Assembly (NCBI GenBank): GCA_028386065.3
Contig: JAKUCV010001444.1
Location: forward strand, 62,001-126,000
DNA: 64,000 nucleotides
DNA from: Turnera subulata
Lineage: Eukaryota; Streptophyta; Magnoliopsida; Malpighiales; Passifloraceae
Direction of reading: 5' to 3'
Shown here one piece after another: positions 24,601 through 36,272 of this stretch. Position 1 is the stretch's first letter. The number at the start of each line of letters is the position of its first letter. The position numbers were made by a program, and so were the translations under genes. The notes under the pieces were generated by a model. That model had not been told where the DNA came from. It made no database searches and saw only the letters and a program-made list of their open reading frames with translations.

Positions 24601-24790
24601 GACCCGAAAAATACCAACTTTGGTCCGTAAAATCCACGGAAAAATCCCGAGCGCGGGAAAAACCTTGGTTTCGAAAAACGATGTCCGATTTACCTTGAAT
24701 TAATTACCCAAGATTAAATTCAAAGGTAAATCACTATATAACGACTTTTACAGTCCGGTAAAAAATCAAATTTTTACCAGGACTGTTACA
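21601..24790 (-). repeat. 5' LTR (sense minus), 3,190 bp
   Basis: This is the longer LTR of the pair. It contains tandem-like phrases 'gggatcaacatcccaat' (about 22195-22600), a (TA)-rich AT block (23160-23690), a GC-rich block (23700-24190) and a pyrimidine tract (24200-24440). It ends CAGGACTGTTACA. All landmarks recur in the same order in the solo LTR at 13711-17154. Confidence 0.85.
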
Positions 24791-25722
24791 ACAATAATTA
24801 TTGAAAATAATAGAACTATGAAAAAAACAGCCGAAAAGTTTGCAAAAATCATGAACAAAAATAGCATTTTCCCAAAAGAATAATCATGAATAAGAATAAT
24901 CACAAGAACTCATGACATATGTGTTTGTAATTTATTATCAGGAAGAACCATGGAGAAGAAGTGTCGAGTAGTCAACCAGAAAGTTACGAACAAGAACAAT
25001 GACTGCAAAAAAGAATAATAACATCAAAAAATTATCATAGGAATTCATGACTATGTGTTTGTAGTTTATTGTCAACAAGAATTATGAAGAGAAAAATTGA
25101 AATACAGTCAAATAGTTAATGTAAACTACCAAAAAGATAAATGACCACAAAAAGGAATAACAATGAAAAATAATAATATAATTTAATAATATTCTTCATT
25201 AATAATATAATTTAATAATATTCTTCATTAATAATATAATTTAATAATTAAAATTATTTAATTTTAAATATTAATGGATTAAAAATATAATTAAAAATAA
25301 TCTATTTATAAATTCCTATTTTGCTGCATAAATTACTTCTAAATAATGCATCTATTTATATTTTCTCAACAACTACCAAAAAGATGAAGAAGTATTGCTG
25401 AAAAGTCAACAAAAATCATGAATAAAAATAATGTTTACCAAAAAGAATAATCACAAGAGCTCATGACAGATGTTTTCATAATTTATTATCAAGAGGAATT
25501 ATGGAGAGAATGGTCGAGTAGAGTAGTCAACAAAAACTACGAAAAAGAATAATAACAGAAAAAAGTATTATCATAGGAATTCGTACCACAAAAAGGAACA
25601 ATAATAAGAAATAATACTATAATTTAATAATCTCTTTTATTAATAATATAATTTAACAATTAAAATTATATAATTTATAATATCAAAGAATTTAAAAATA
25701 TCATTAACAATACTATACTATA

Positions 25723-25782
25723 CCACGTGATTTAAAAAATATAATACTATGCCACGTGCATCGCATGTGTAGAAAAGACTTG
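25723..25782 (+). other. Helitron 3'-terminus-like sequence, copy 2
   Basis: CACGTGATTT, an AT spacer, then CCACGTGCATCGCATGTG and, about 10 bases on, CTTG followed by T. ACGTGC-ATC-GCATGT (25754-25768) can fold into a six-pair hairpin with one G-T pair. A GTGCATCGCA(C/T)G hairpin just before the terminal CTRR is typical of plant Helitrons. The terminus itself is CTTG, one base off CTAG. Confidence 0.6.
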
Positions 25783-27082
25783 TTTTTTTAAAAACACCTG
25801 TTTGTCCTTCCCTTATTAACTTTATTCTTTTTATTTTTTTGTTATTTTTGTTGATGCCCAGATTCTATAAGTTATTGGGCCAAAAGATTTTTTTGATGAG
25901 TCTATTGGGCGTTTTGTTCAGCTAAACGTTTCTTTTGTTGAAGTCCAAAGTTTATTTTTTTCCGGGCTATGGATTATTAAGCTCTTAATTACATGTTTAG
26001 GCTGACAATATACACATTGAAAATATAACTAGTTAGGTACTACAAAACGTATTATAAGAAAATCATTATGTACTTATTTTTTAATAAAAATATTATTATA
26101 AATCAAATATAATTTGGGAATTAAATATGGCAGAAATAATAATTACATATAATATTAAGGATTAAATTGTAAAAAATAAAAAATATATGGGTATATTGTA
26201 TACTAATAAAGGACATGTATGTTTTATTTGGAAACTGGGAGACTAAATCACTAGAAATATGCCGCATAATCAAAATGCTGCCCGAGGGACACAGTTGACA
26301 TAAACTCAAAAGTAAGTGTATATAATTGATGGAAGAAAAAGTTTGAGATATGCAATTGATAAATTGTAACAAATATATCATTACTTATTTTCTAAATGGT
26401 GGGTCTCACAATATTTTCCATGTCCCGCTAATAGAATCGCAACAGGTAAGGGCAGATGGCTATTTCATCCTTGGGGCTGTCCGAGATAAATAAAAGAGGC
26501 AAAAATTGAAAAGGGATAAGAAAACTCAGACAGTGGGGAGTAATGAGAAACTCCACTCCGGTGTTTAACCCAATAAAAGATGGAGGAGGAGGAGGAGTTT
26601 TGGGCAGGGGCTGAGACTGGAATCATGAAATGCGGCCATATATCAATCAATATTGGGGGAGATGGAAAGAAATCAAGAGTGGGAGCAGAGCAGCAGGGCA
26701 GGTGGCAATGTCAAAGTAAATATCGGTGGTGGACTGGTGAGGTCGGGATGCATCCGCAAACGCCTGTCTCACGCTATCATCTCTCTTCAATCATCATGGT
26801 CGTCATCATCATCTTTCTTTCCACGTCAGCTCCTTTCGTCTTTTATCATCTTTGCCTCTAATTCTTCCACTTCCCACTCTCCCTCTCCAACCAAGCCAAA
26901 GTGCATGGGATATTGGGATGTACCAACAAACAACACATATCAAACTGAAACCAAGTAAAAACCCACACGCAATACTTGCCTGCTATTACTATTACTATTC
27001 CAGGCCATAGGAGGATAGGATAGGACACAGATTCCTTTTTCCAACAGAATAATTAATAATACTCTGGATCCCATTCCCAACC
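25783..27082. other. Intergenic region upstream of the dioxygenase gene
   Basis: No convincing gene or repeat is seen. Base composition is mixed, with AT-rich stretches to 26400 and balanced sequence after. This part should hold the promoter of the gene starting at 27083, but I see no TATA box I would defend. Short ORFs here have no recognisable motifs. Confidence 0.5.
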
Positions 27083-28692
27083 ATGGCGGCCACCACCACC
27101 ACCACTAACACCAAAGCCAAAGCCAAAGCCAAAGCCAAATCCGCAGTCCCTGATTTCCCGGCGGATGACCGGGAATACCAATCAGGATTCGGGAACACCT
27201 TCGAATCAGAGGCCCTCCCAGGAGCTCTGCCTCGTGCCCAGAACAGCCCTCTCTTCTGCCCTTACGGTCTTTACGCCGAGCAGATCTCCGGCACTTCCTT
27301 CACTTCCCCTCGCAAACTCAACCACCGCAGGTTCTTTCTTTCTTTCTCTTACTTTTTTTTGGTTGGCGGTTATATTATTATTTATTTGAGGTAAATAAAA
27401 TAATGAAACTGCTTTTTTTTTTTTTTTTTTCCTTCCTTCGGCAGTTGGTTGTATCGGATCAAGCCCTCGGTGACTCACGAGCCGTTCAAGCCCCGCCTGC
27501 CACCTCACCCGAAGCTCGTCAGCGAATTCGACAAATCAAACAGTCACACAACCCCAACGCAGCTCCGGTGGAAGCCCCTCCCTATTGATCCCCTCCACCC
27601 AACCAACTTCGTCGACGGCTTGTACACCGTCTGCGGCGCTGGCAGCTCCTTCCTCCGCCATGGCTTCGCCATTCACATGTATTTATTCGCCTTCAACATA
27701 AACCCATACTGTTTAGTGTTTGTAATGATTATAATAAGAAAGCATATGTCTCATCCTATCCTATCCTATCCTATCCTATCCTATCCTGTCTTGTCCTTTC
27801 CTTTCCTTTCTGTGCTTTACATCAAATTTTGAAAAGTCAGTCAATCCCGGGTAACCATTGACCAGTATGTTACTGATTAATCAGTTAACTAATCTGTTTC
27901 CTTGTCTTACACGCCACGCGCTTAGGTACACGGCCAACACTTCCATGCACAACTCTGCTCTCTGCAACGCCGACGGAGACTTCTTGGTGATTCCCCAGAA
28001 AGGAAGTGAGTGCCTCTTTTCGCTCTGTATCCGTATTTCTTAAAATGAATTTGATCTCCTTTGCAAATATACTCTTAATGGCCACCTCGGCACATTTCAA
28101 CTCCTTACTCCCTCTTTCGGTTTGGTTGCCAGAACAAATCCGGATTGCTACTAATTTATCTGGTTTGCTACTTTAGGGCTGTGGATCACTACAGAATGCG
28201 GGAAATTGCAAGTTTCTCCAGGTGAAATCCTTGTTTTACCTCAAGGATTCCGTTTCTCCGTAGATTTGCCTGATGGGTTATCGCGGGGTTATGTAGCAGA
28301 GGTGTTTGGCACTCATTTTCAACTTCCTGATCTTGGTCCAATAGGTACTTATCCTATCCTGCATAAGTCACATGTAGTACAAACCATCAAACATCTTATT
28401 TCAAAACGTGTTGCAAGAAAAAACATGCACTTAAAACGTTGGTAATGTTTAGGTGCTAATGGCCTTGCTGCACCAAGGGACTTTCTTGTTCCTAAGGCCT
28501 GGTTTGAAGATGGCTCCCGCCCAGGATACACTATAATTCAAAAGTTTGGTGGAGAATTGTTCACTGCAATACAAGATTTTTCTCCTTTCAATGTGGTTGC
28601 TTGGCATGGAGATTATGTTCCTTACAAGGTTGGTGCGGCCGCCATGGTAGTTGATTCTTGATACATACCTGATGTATGTATGTGTTTATGTG

Positions 28693-28724
<32 letters not shown>

Positions 28725-30160
28725 TAAACACATACATGGTGAGATGAGCGAGAAATTTGACCCTGTTTTCTTCTTATGTCTGCAGTATGATCTCAGTAAG
28801 TTTAGCCCTTATAATACTGTGTTGGTTGATCATAGTGATCCATCCATAAATACTGGTAACTGTTTTGTCATCTAGAAAGGTGTTTTTGCTGATTGCTTAT
28901 ATTTCCTTGAAAACCTAAACTTGATTCTTGTGCAATATGTTGCAGTTCTGACGGCCGCAAGTGAGAAACCAGGTGTTGCGTTGCTTGACTTTGTCATTTT
29001 CCCGCCTCGATGGTTGGTTGCAGAGCATACATTCCGACCTCCATATTACCATCGAAACTGTATGAGCGAGTTTATGGGCCTGATTTATGGTGGATATGAG
29101 GTGAGCTTTTAGCTCTGCATGCAATATGAATATTCTGTGTCAGTGATGATCTCACAAGCTCATAGCAGACTGGTCTTGTGCCCAGAATATTAGCCAAGAA
29201 AACTAAGATTTATATACTCCCCCGTATATTTTTCCTGCTTCTTGTGGAACCTTTTATGGGTGCCGATAAGTATGAGCAGAAATTTGGTTCTATCCTCGCA
29301 AGAAGCAAGCTCAGTTCATAACTCTTTCTTCTGTCTAGTTTTGCTAAACTCTTTTTCTTGGTAATTTTGCTACTGATATCAGGCAAAGGCTGATGGTTTT
29401 CTTCCGGGTGGTGCAAGTCTTCATAGCTGCATGACTCCACATGGTCCTGATACAAAGACATATGAGGTGTGTTTCTTGTTGATGTGACATGAAATAATTG
29501 CACTGGTTTATTAGTGGGGGTTCTTCCATTTCTTTTCTCTTCTTTTTTCTCTCTTTCGGGAGATTAATGCTGTTGGAGTAGGGGCACAGGTGTGAACGAG
29601 AAACTTTGTAAAGAGGTAAATAGGGACTTCCTGTTAGCTCACCTAGTCGTGTCCTGTGGAGACAGCTCCCAGCTTGGGCCAGAAAGGTTACATAATGAAC
29701 CGAACCACGCCCTGTTGGAGCAGTTTTTTCTATCGACAAATCTTTTTCACATTTCAAAAGGTCGTAGTCAATGGCAAATGTTACTTGGTGGAACGCCTAA
29801 GCATTTCTTTTTTGGTCTAAATGTTGATATAAAATCAAGCCCCAAGTCTTGAATAGGTGGTTTGCCTTATGTCTCTTTCGAACAAGTGCTGATTGCTCAT
29901 TGAAGAAACCTAGTCTAAACATCTATTCTACTGATTTACAGGCAACCATTGCTCGTGGGAGTGATGCCGGCCCTTATAGAATCCGTGATACAATGGCTTT
30001 CATGTTTGAATCGTGTTTAATCCCCAGAGTCTGCCCATGGGCTCTAGAGTCCCCGTTCATGGATCATGATTATTATCAATGCTGGATTGGACTCCGATCC
30101 CACTTTTCATTGGAAGGAACAAATGTTAATACCAATGCTGCTCAGAATGGACACGACTGA
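27083..30160 (+). CDS. HGO: Homogentisate 1,2-dioxygenase, nine exons, complete
   Basis: Fe(II) enzyme of tyrosine catabolism: it opens the ring of homogentisate to give maleylacetoacetate and so competes with tocopherol and plastoquinone synthesis for homogentisate. Exons by GT-AG and frame: 27083-27330, 27445-27678, 27926-28005, 28177-28344, 28453-28628, 28786-28855, 28946-29100, 29383-29466 and 29942-30160. Together they give 1,434 nt, or 477 residues, near the usual plant size. Family signatures are YQSGFGN, VCGAGSS, NADGDFL and [10 protein letters not shown]. Iron ligands equivalent to human His335, Glu341 and His371 fall at His361 and Glu367 ([12 protein letters not shown]) and His397 (TPHGPD), with the same spacing. 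His318 (DHSDPS) matches the human active-site His292. The ATG lies in a good plant context (AACCATGGC). The N-terminus is low complexity (a Thr run, then Lys-Ala repeats) and is the least certain part. All exons are open and no lesion is seen. Confidence 0.96.
27752..27786. repeat. (CCTAT)n microsatellite in HGO intron 2
   Basis: About six CCTAT pentamers, followed by degenerate CCTGT and CCTTT units. Confidence 0.9.
28692..28722. repeat. (TA)n(CA)n microsatellite in HGO intron 5
   Basis: A TA run passes into a CA run between exons 5 and 6. Confidence 0.9.
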
Positions 30161-30225
30161 GGGAGAGGCCGAAGAGTGACTCCATGCTTTTCTACTCCGG
30201 TGTCCTGCCCTCGTGTGTTATCCAT

Positions 30226-30365
30226 CCTGTATGTATATACATGAATGACTAAGAAAAATCATAGATGTTCTACTAAAGATAACTGTAGATATTTCCATAC
30301 TGTATGTATATGCATGAATGGCTGAGATAAAATACAGATGTTCTAGTAAAGATAGCTGTAGAGTT
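30226..30365. repeat. Imperfect direct duplication in the HGO 3' region
   Basis: Two units of about 70 bp start with ACTGTATGTATAT-type sequence and continue through GATGTTCTA(C/G)TAAAGATA. They start about 65 bases after the stop codon, so they probably lie in the 3' UTR. Confidence 0.8.
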
Positions 30366-30698
30366 GTGTCTTTTTGGCACTTAATCCAATTTGATACTGC
30401 AGTTCCCCTTAAAAATTGAATGCCTTCCAAAGAACATTTTGAATCGTTTTGCATTCGATATGAAGAATCCCTAACTGCTATTTTTAGCAGTGACTGTTGT
30501 CTATTTTATTTTGTATGCAATTTGATGTCTGCTTTCTGTCACAATCAGCTTTTCGGTTAAAACCAAAAAGTTGCGCATATTATTATTAGCTTTATAGCTC
30601 AATTTATATCCAAAATAACTAGATTTTGGATGTCTGCATTCGGGCTTCATTACAGTTTACCCTTAAACTTGACCAACCCCTTGAAAAAATAGGTATTT

Positions 30699-30887
30699 TA
30701 TAGGCCACAAAAAAAAACAATAAATCTCATAATTAATGAGTATTATTTTCTTTGTAGACTAAAATAACCTTATCATAAAGATAATTTGTGTAATATAATT
30801 AATCTAACACATAGAATGAAAGGCTATTTCGGTCATTTGAAAAATAATAGTCATTCATTATGAGATTTTTTTTTCGGTGGCTTACTA
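30699..30887. mobile_element. MITE-like element with about 45-bp inverted ends
   Basis: The left end GGCCACAAAAAAAAAC then AAATCTCATAATTAATGAGT is matched, inverted, by the right end at 30836-30885 (TCATTATGAGATTTTTTTTT then CGGTGGC). The interior of about 90 bp is AT-rich and non-coding. I could not fix a clear target duplication, so the superfamily is open. Confidence 0.65.
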
Positions 30888-31236
30888 TATGCCCCTAGAG
30901 CACAATGTAGAAAAACTATTTAACTAGATCTGTAAATTTTACTATTCTCCATTTTAACTCTCTTTTTTTTCCCTAAAATTGAATCTATTAGTTTTTTTTG
31001 TGATTTAACGGAATCCATGAATGATTGACATTTTGCAAGATGTTAACCGTTTGATAAAGTTTCTTCTTTATTATTTTATGTTTTAAGAAAAAAATAAAAG
31101 ATCTTTTATGGAAAAGAAAAAAAGGAAAAAAGATAAAATATTTATATGATAGATTTTTTTTTAAAAAGAAAAAATCGGTAAATCCTAAACATTACCTAAT
31201 CCCAAAACACATCTCAGCCAAATTCAAGAACAACTT

Positions 31237-32060
31237 AGAGTGTGTTTGGGAGTGTGTTTGGGTTTTCAAGAGAATTGTTTTGAAAAGTAAGAATAGAAAA
31301 CTATTTTAGTAGTGTTTAAAAACTGAAAACAGAAACAGTTCTTTTTTTATTTGACTGGAAATAAATTAAAAAAAATAAAAACATGGTAGATGAACAGCGT
31401 GGGTGTCTTGCTCTTCCAAGGGAGTTGCAATTTTCAAAGGGTTGAACATGGTTTGCCGGAGTTGGTGGTGTTGAGCGGCTGGCGTTGGGCGGCGGGTGGC
31501 AAAGCACGCCTCTCTATGAGGAGGCTCGGCTTGGGATTGACCGGAGAAGGTGGATCTGGGATGGCGACGACTTCATCTTCTTCGTAGGTGGTGTCGAACG
31601 ACGGCTTACAGAGGGTGGACCAGGGCAGCGCACAGCTGCAAGTGGAGAATCGGGCTCACTACTTGCCTTTGGCCAGAACTCCACTGGGCGGCATGGCTTT
31701 GGTAAAGCAAGGCAAGGATGGTTGGTGGTGAGAGTTGCAGGTGGTTGAAGATGGGACGGACAAACCAAGGAGGAGGAAGGAAAAAAAAAAAGAGAAAGTG
31801 TATTTATGTCATTATAACATTATTTACGAGATTGCCATTAATGAAATGGCTTCTCAAAATAATAAAAATGCCACCGCCTCTTCTTTGAAAATCACGAAAA
31901 CATCTTTTTGCACTTTTCAGTTTTTGGTTTTTAAACAATCATTTTCTCACATCTCTTCTCCTAAAACTATCTGGTTTTATCCATCCAAACAACTTTTTAG
32001 TTTCTATAAAATCATGAAAACTGAAAACCAGTTATGAGAATTGGTTTCCAAATAGACCCT
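31237..32060. mobile_element. Possible non-autonomous DNA element with GC-rich core
   Basis: The left side (GTGTGTTTGGGAGTGTGTTT) and, on the minus strand, the right side (GGGTCTATTTGGAAACCAAT) resemble the TTTGG-type ends common in plant DNA elements. AT-rich arms surround a GC-rich core at 31420-31780 with short ORFs on both strands. The terminal match is loose and no target duplication was found. The core may be captured host sequence. Confidence 0.3.
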
Positions 32061-32500
32061 CATACTCCACAACCTCCGCTCTAACACCATTGTCGCTCGC
32101 CACTTCATCTCCGTTGCCACATCCCAACCCCAATTCCTCCCCTTCCTCCACTACCCCCCTCCCCTCCCCTCCGATCCATTCTTCGCTCTCGCCTTTGCCC
32201 TCTTCTTCCTCCTCTGCTCCCTTCCCTACTCCTCCTCCAAGCCAAGTGCGACTTCACTCCCGAATTCATCCACTTTGCCTCCTCCCTTCTCTCCCTTCTC
32301 CTCGCCATCTAGTAGCTGCTTTTCCTCACCGAGGCCGCTTTCGCTTCCTCCCTCTCCCAATAGGGGGCTTCTAGGCCTTCCACTTCGACGCCTCCATCCC
32401 CTACAGCTGCGACTGCCTCCTCGGCATCGTCAACGGCGTCAAGGGCTCCACCCAATGCGATCTCGAGGACTCCAGGCTTTGCATGAAACGTATGTATCCC
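32061..32500 (+). pseudogene. Decayed coding-like fragment, unidentified
   Basis: C/T-rich sequence translates in shifting frames into hydrophobic stretches (FFALAFALFFLLCSLPYSSS, FIHFASSLLSLLLAI) and then a Cys-containing piece (PYSCDCLLGIVNGVKGSTQC). Adjacent TAGTAG stops and frame changes break it. It looks like the remains of a membrane protein gene, but I cannot identify it and no complete ORF exists. Confidence 0.25.
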
Positions 32501-33081
32501 AATTTATTAATATAAAAACCAATAAAATATAAAATGGTCAAAATTCCCTCATCATCTCTGAACAACGAATATCATCAAGCAATGTAATGCCATAGAGCAA
32601 CAATTCCAAAACGTCATATCATCTAAAATGATTTCAACCGGCAATACAGCCGAAAGAATAAAGGCAACATAACAAGATCATGCCCGAGCAATAACCCCAC
32701 AAAGAGATGCAACGGAAGATGTCAATTATGCATGCCCACTATGGATTCGATCCGAAGCTAAAAAGTAGTTACCTAAATGCATTCTTGATTCACAATAGCC
32801 AACCTGTGTGTAAAAGTGAAGGATGAGACCAAACCACTGTCTCACCATAGAACAAATAAACCATAGTATATAATTATAAATCAATCACAAACACACCGGT
32901 ACAATTACAAATCAATCACAAAGCAAGCCACCGAGCACAGTACAAAGTCATCATCAGGCTTTAATCCCACACTAGTCTTTAACCATCTTATTATAATTAT
33001 ACTTATCTTTTATTAGAGTTGAATATTTTATTAGGATCACTCTACTGTGTGCATTAGCCACTAATAACCTAGTGGCTGATA

Positions 33082-33310
33082 GCTCTAAGAGGGGTGTTCT
33101 CCTCAAGGAATACATAATAATATAATAGCCTTAGGGCACACCCAACATTCCCCAAGTCGCCAGCTTTGTGAGGGGTGCTCTCATCAAATGAATATATAAT
33201 AACAAAGAAACCAAGGGACACACCAGACAATCCCCAAGGCGCCACCTTTGTGAGGGGTACTCTCACTAGTGTACTAATCGAGGAGCGTAACCATCTATCC
33301 CCTCGTCGCC
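33082..33310. repeat. Three tandem units of about 82 bp
   Basis: Units start at 33082, 33163 and 33245. Each has a (C/T)T(T/A)(T/A)GTGAGGGGTRYTCTC-like head, and the first two a CCCCAAG(T/G)CGCCA-like tail. No gene is seen in the surrounding 32501-33524. Confidence 0.7.
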
Positions 33311-33524
33311 TTCTTTATGAGTATAACTCACTACTATTACAGGACCCGAGGGGTACCCTCTCTCCCACTCGGTGCTACCGGTTAACAACCCCATAATAGT
33401 ATTCCTTTTGTTGTTCTCAAATTATAATCATTATCTCTCCAATTATGATTCGAAGAGACTAAATGTTCCTTACATTAGGTTATCAAGGTTGTGTGCCTTA
33501 TTATTAAATCCCACAACTACGCCT

Positions 33525-35324
33525 TGTGAGTACCCGACCCAAAATTCTTTTGGGCTTACTCACCACTTTCTTCTTAACCGTCATCCACATCTTTGGAGTC
33601 ACCACTCGAATTTTATTATAGGACAAAATTCAGGGAAAAATATTCCTTAGGCAACTGATGACTCCTTAAGGCAACTGAAATAGCGAACCAAAGATGTGCA
33701 CCCGGGGGTTTGTCACGGGTGGGAAGGTGTTAGGCACCCATTCATGTTGGGACGAGATCATGTGCAATTAATGATAATATATGCCTCATGCACAATGACA
33801 CAAACAACAATAATAAAAATCAAACTGAATTTAAAGAGAACAATATAAAAGTAAAATAAAATTGAGCTTGCATTTCCACCACTAGAAACTGCCTATGTAC
33901 CCCCTGTCATGGGTTTAAAGCTCACGTAGTTCTTACATGCATCACAAAATAATTACAACATCATTATCATCACCACATCACAGCAATCAAATAGCAAGAA
34001 AATTAGAACGGATTACCTCTTGAAGCCCTCCTCTAGCTCTCGCACGCTTACCACTTTTTAACAGAATTTTGGCCAGACTTCAAGTAGGAATTCGACATAA
34101 AAAAAGGACGAATCAGCGCCTGGCTTCAGCAGAAAACTTGTAGATCTCTGTCTCATCTTTCTAAGGACACCAAGATCACAGAAAACCAACATCTACAGCT
34201 CCAGATATTGGAATTCTCCCACATCTGCCTGCACTGGAACTTTCTACTCGGGAATCACCTTTCTTCTCCAACGGTTTGCTTTGATACACCTTCTTCTTCC
34301 TCTTCTCTTCCTCTCCTCTCGCTGCTACTCTTCTTCACAAAATTATTCCCCAACCTGAGCCCTTATTAGGGTTCCTAAGCTTGAAAAGAGAGAATTCTTT
34401 CAAACACCTAGCTTATGTGTATATAGAGAGGGAAGAGAGAAATTCTGTGCGAATGAGGATGAATGGTGGGTCCTATTTACAGTGTTCAGGGGTGCCTGGA
34501 CGTCGTCTTGACCTAAGGGTTGGGATTGAAATCCTAGATCCAACGGTAGATGCCCAGAATCAAGAAAACAGGAAAAAAGAAGAAAACTACTGAAATTGGG
34601 AGCGATGTCTGCCCAGCCCCAGCGGTCCTCTCGCAACGTCCGCCAGGGGCTGGCGGTCATGCCGCGAAGCCCACCAGGTGCTGACAGTCATGCCTCCATG
34701 TCCACCGGCACCTGTTTCTATTTTTTCTCTTTCCTTTTCCGGTCCGATCCTCTTTAATATGATCCTACTTGATTCTCACGCCCTTCCTTACCAGTTTTTT
34801 GCTTATTTTCAACTCCAGAAAGCACCCTAACTTGTAGCCTACCCTCACCCTTTTCCTATTTTTCCTTACTTTCTCTCCATTCTACTATAATTATCATAAA
34901 AACTCAAAAACACAAAAGGAATATAATTAACCCGAATTTTGATGAAAATTAGGGTTAAAAGGCTGCTAAGCTTTGTGCTTTTAATGGGCCAACATTGTTG
35001 GAGGGTCCATATTTCATTATTTCATGCTCTTAACTTATTTTATACCCAAAATCATCTCAAAAGAGTCCAAAATAAATAATAAGCCTAAATACAATAAAAT
35101 ACCCATTTTTTTAAATTAAATTCAGACCTTAAATATTTCAAAACTTAGAATTAAATCATCTTAATAATTCCGAGTAAAATACATTAAAATTATTAATATT
35201 TCACTAAATTAAATTACAAACACATTTCATCCTAGGATCAAATCATCTCATTAATCCACAGACAAAAATACATCTATAATCTAATTAAATGAAATATTAA
35301 TGGGTCAAATTTGGGCTGTTCACA
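33525..35324 (-). repeat. 3' LTR of element A, 1,800 bp
   Basis: It begins TGTGAGTACCCGACCC on plus and ends TTTGGGCTGTTCACA. It shares the family landmarks GGGAAGGTGTTAGGCACCCA, ACCACTAGAAACTGCCTA and a GC-rich block of GGCGGTCAT motifs (34610-34700). On plus its outer flank is CGCCT; no partner LTR with that flank was found here. Confidence 0.8.
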
Positions 35325-35399
35325 GAAGCCCCTCGTTGGTAAGTCTTTAGAAATTGAAGACAAACCAACGAAAAGAAGAACATTCAAATTTGACAGAGT

Positions 35400-36045
35400 A
35401 TACACTGATGTTGATGCCGGTGTACATGCCATGGGTTGGGAATCATCTCATCCCAGGTTTTCAAGGATTTATCGTCCTCCTTGGGGGACTCGGTTTAAGG
35501 TTGTGGTCATTAACAAAGAATCATCTCATCTTGGCTAACTAGGGATTTTATCGTCCTCCCTGGGGTACTCGATTTAGAATTTTGGTAGAATCATCTCATC
35601 TACCGGGTCGTTATCAAAGAATCGTCTCATCTTTGGCTAACTAGGGATTTTGTCGTCCTCCCTGGGGTACTCGGGTTGATTTTTTGGCTCAGCGGCCAGT
35701 TAAAACTCACGGAGTAGCATGCCTCAGCGGCCAGTTAAAACTCACGGGGTAGCATGCCCCAAGCAAATTCTTAAATCCGCATGGGGTAGCATGCCCTAGA
35801 GAAAGTAAACACACAGGAGGGGTTGCATGCTCCGGAAAAACAGTACATGTGGTTGCATGCCCGGAAACAAATCATGGAGAAACAAAACACACAAGAGGGA
35901 TAGCATGCCCCAGACAATTCAGATGATAGGCAGCATGCCCCGGCACACTTGACTCATGATGTAGGGTAGCATGCCCCGGCAAACTTGACTCAAAATATGG
36001 GGTAGCATGGCCCGAGAAACTTGACTCAAAACATGGGGTAGCATG
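35400..36045. repeat. Tandem-repeat 3' region of element A, left part
   Basis: Two repeat types follow the LTR. First come units with AATCATCTCATC and CTAACTAGGGATTTT(A/G)TCGTCCTCC, clearly related to the 108-bp array at 38066. From about 35690 there are short units carrying GGGGTAGCATGCCCC. The second type resumes at 46357 after the inserted solo LTR. Confidence 0.8.
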
Positions 36046-36272
36046 TGATGAGCATTAAATAGTACACATTTTAAGGCTCATATTATACACCTTTGGCCAT
36101 CATTTAAGCACTCATAATCGCATTTAGGTTGCACTTTTACTGCTTTTGCACAAAATTCCTTTCTTCCTTACTCAGATTTGCTTTTAGTTGCATTTTGTAC
36201 ATTTTTGGAAGGAAATTTAGCAAGTTCGGCCCAAAACTATGAAGTGCTGTTCAGAGCCCTCTCCCTTACAGC

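Larger units (their letters stand above)
17240..24790 (-). mobile_element. Two-LTR, pol-less element of the Tekay-like family
   Basis: Two LTRs of one family enclose an internal region of about 2.6 kb. Read on minus, the left LTR is preceded by TTTCGAGGACGAAATTC and a purine-rich stretch, a layout I recognise from the pol end and PPT of plant Ty3/gypsy chromoviruses. A primer-binding-like TTTTGGTAGCGGAGC abuts the right LTR. Flanks read ACAAA (17235-17239) and ACAAT (24791-24795), a four-of-five match for a target duplication. No gag, protease, RT, RNase H or integrase is visible on either strand. The interior holds plus-strand ORFs and a LINE scrap, so it is a deletion derivative that took up foreign DNA or a non-autonomous form. 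Confidence 0.75.
8810..25782 (+). mobile_element. Helitron B, broken by three LTR-element insertions
   Basis: Between the two Helitron 3'-like ends lies a unit containing a tandem array, a decayed Rep gene and AT-rich flanks shared with block A. Removing the LTR insertions (8894-10676, 13711-17154, 17240-24790, plus duplicated targets) leaves roughly 4.2 kb. The joined flanks read smoothly; for example 'cccaactacccct' continues directly into 'acttatttatt'. The 5' end is uncertain: the sequence after CTAG starts TACTATATAAAAGC rather than with the expected TC. No helicase domain is visible. Confidence 0.55.
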
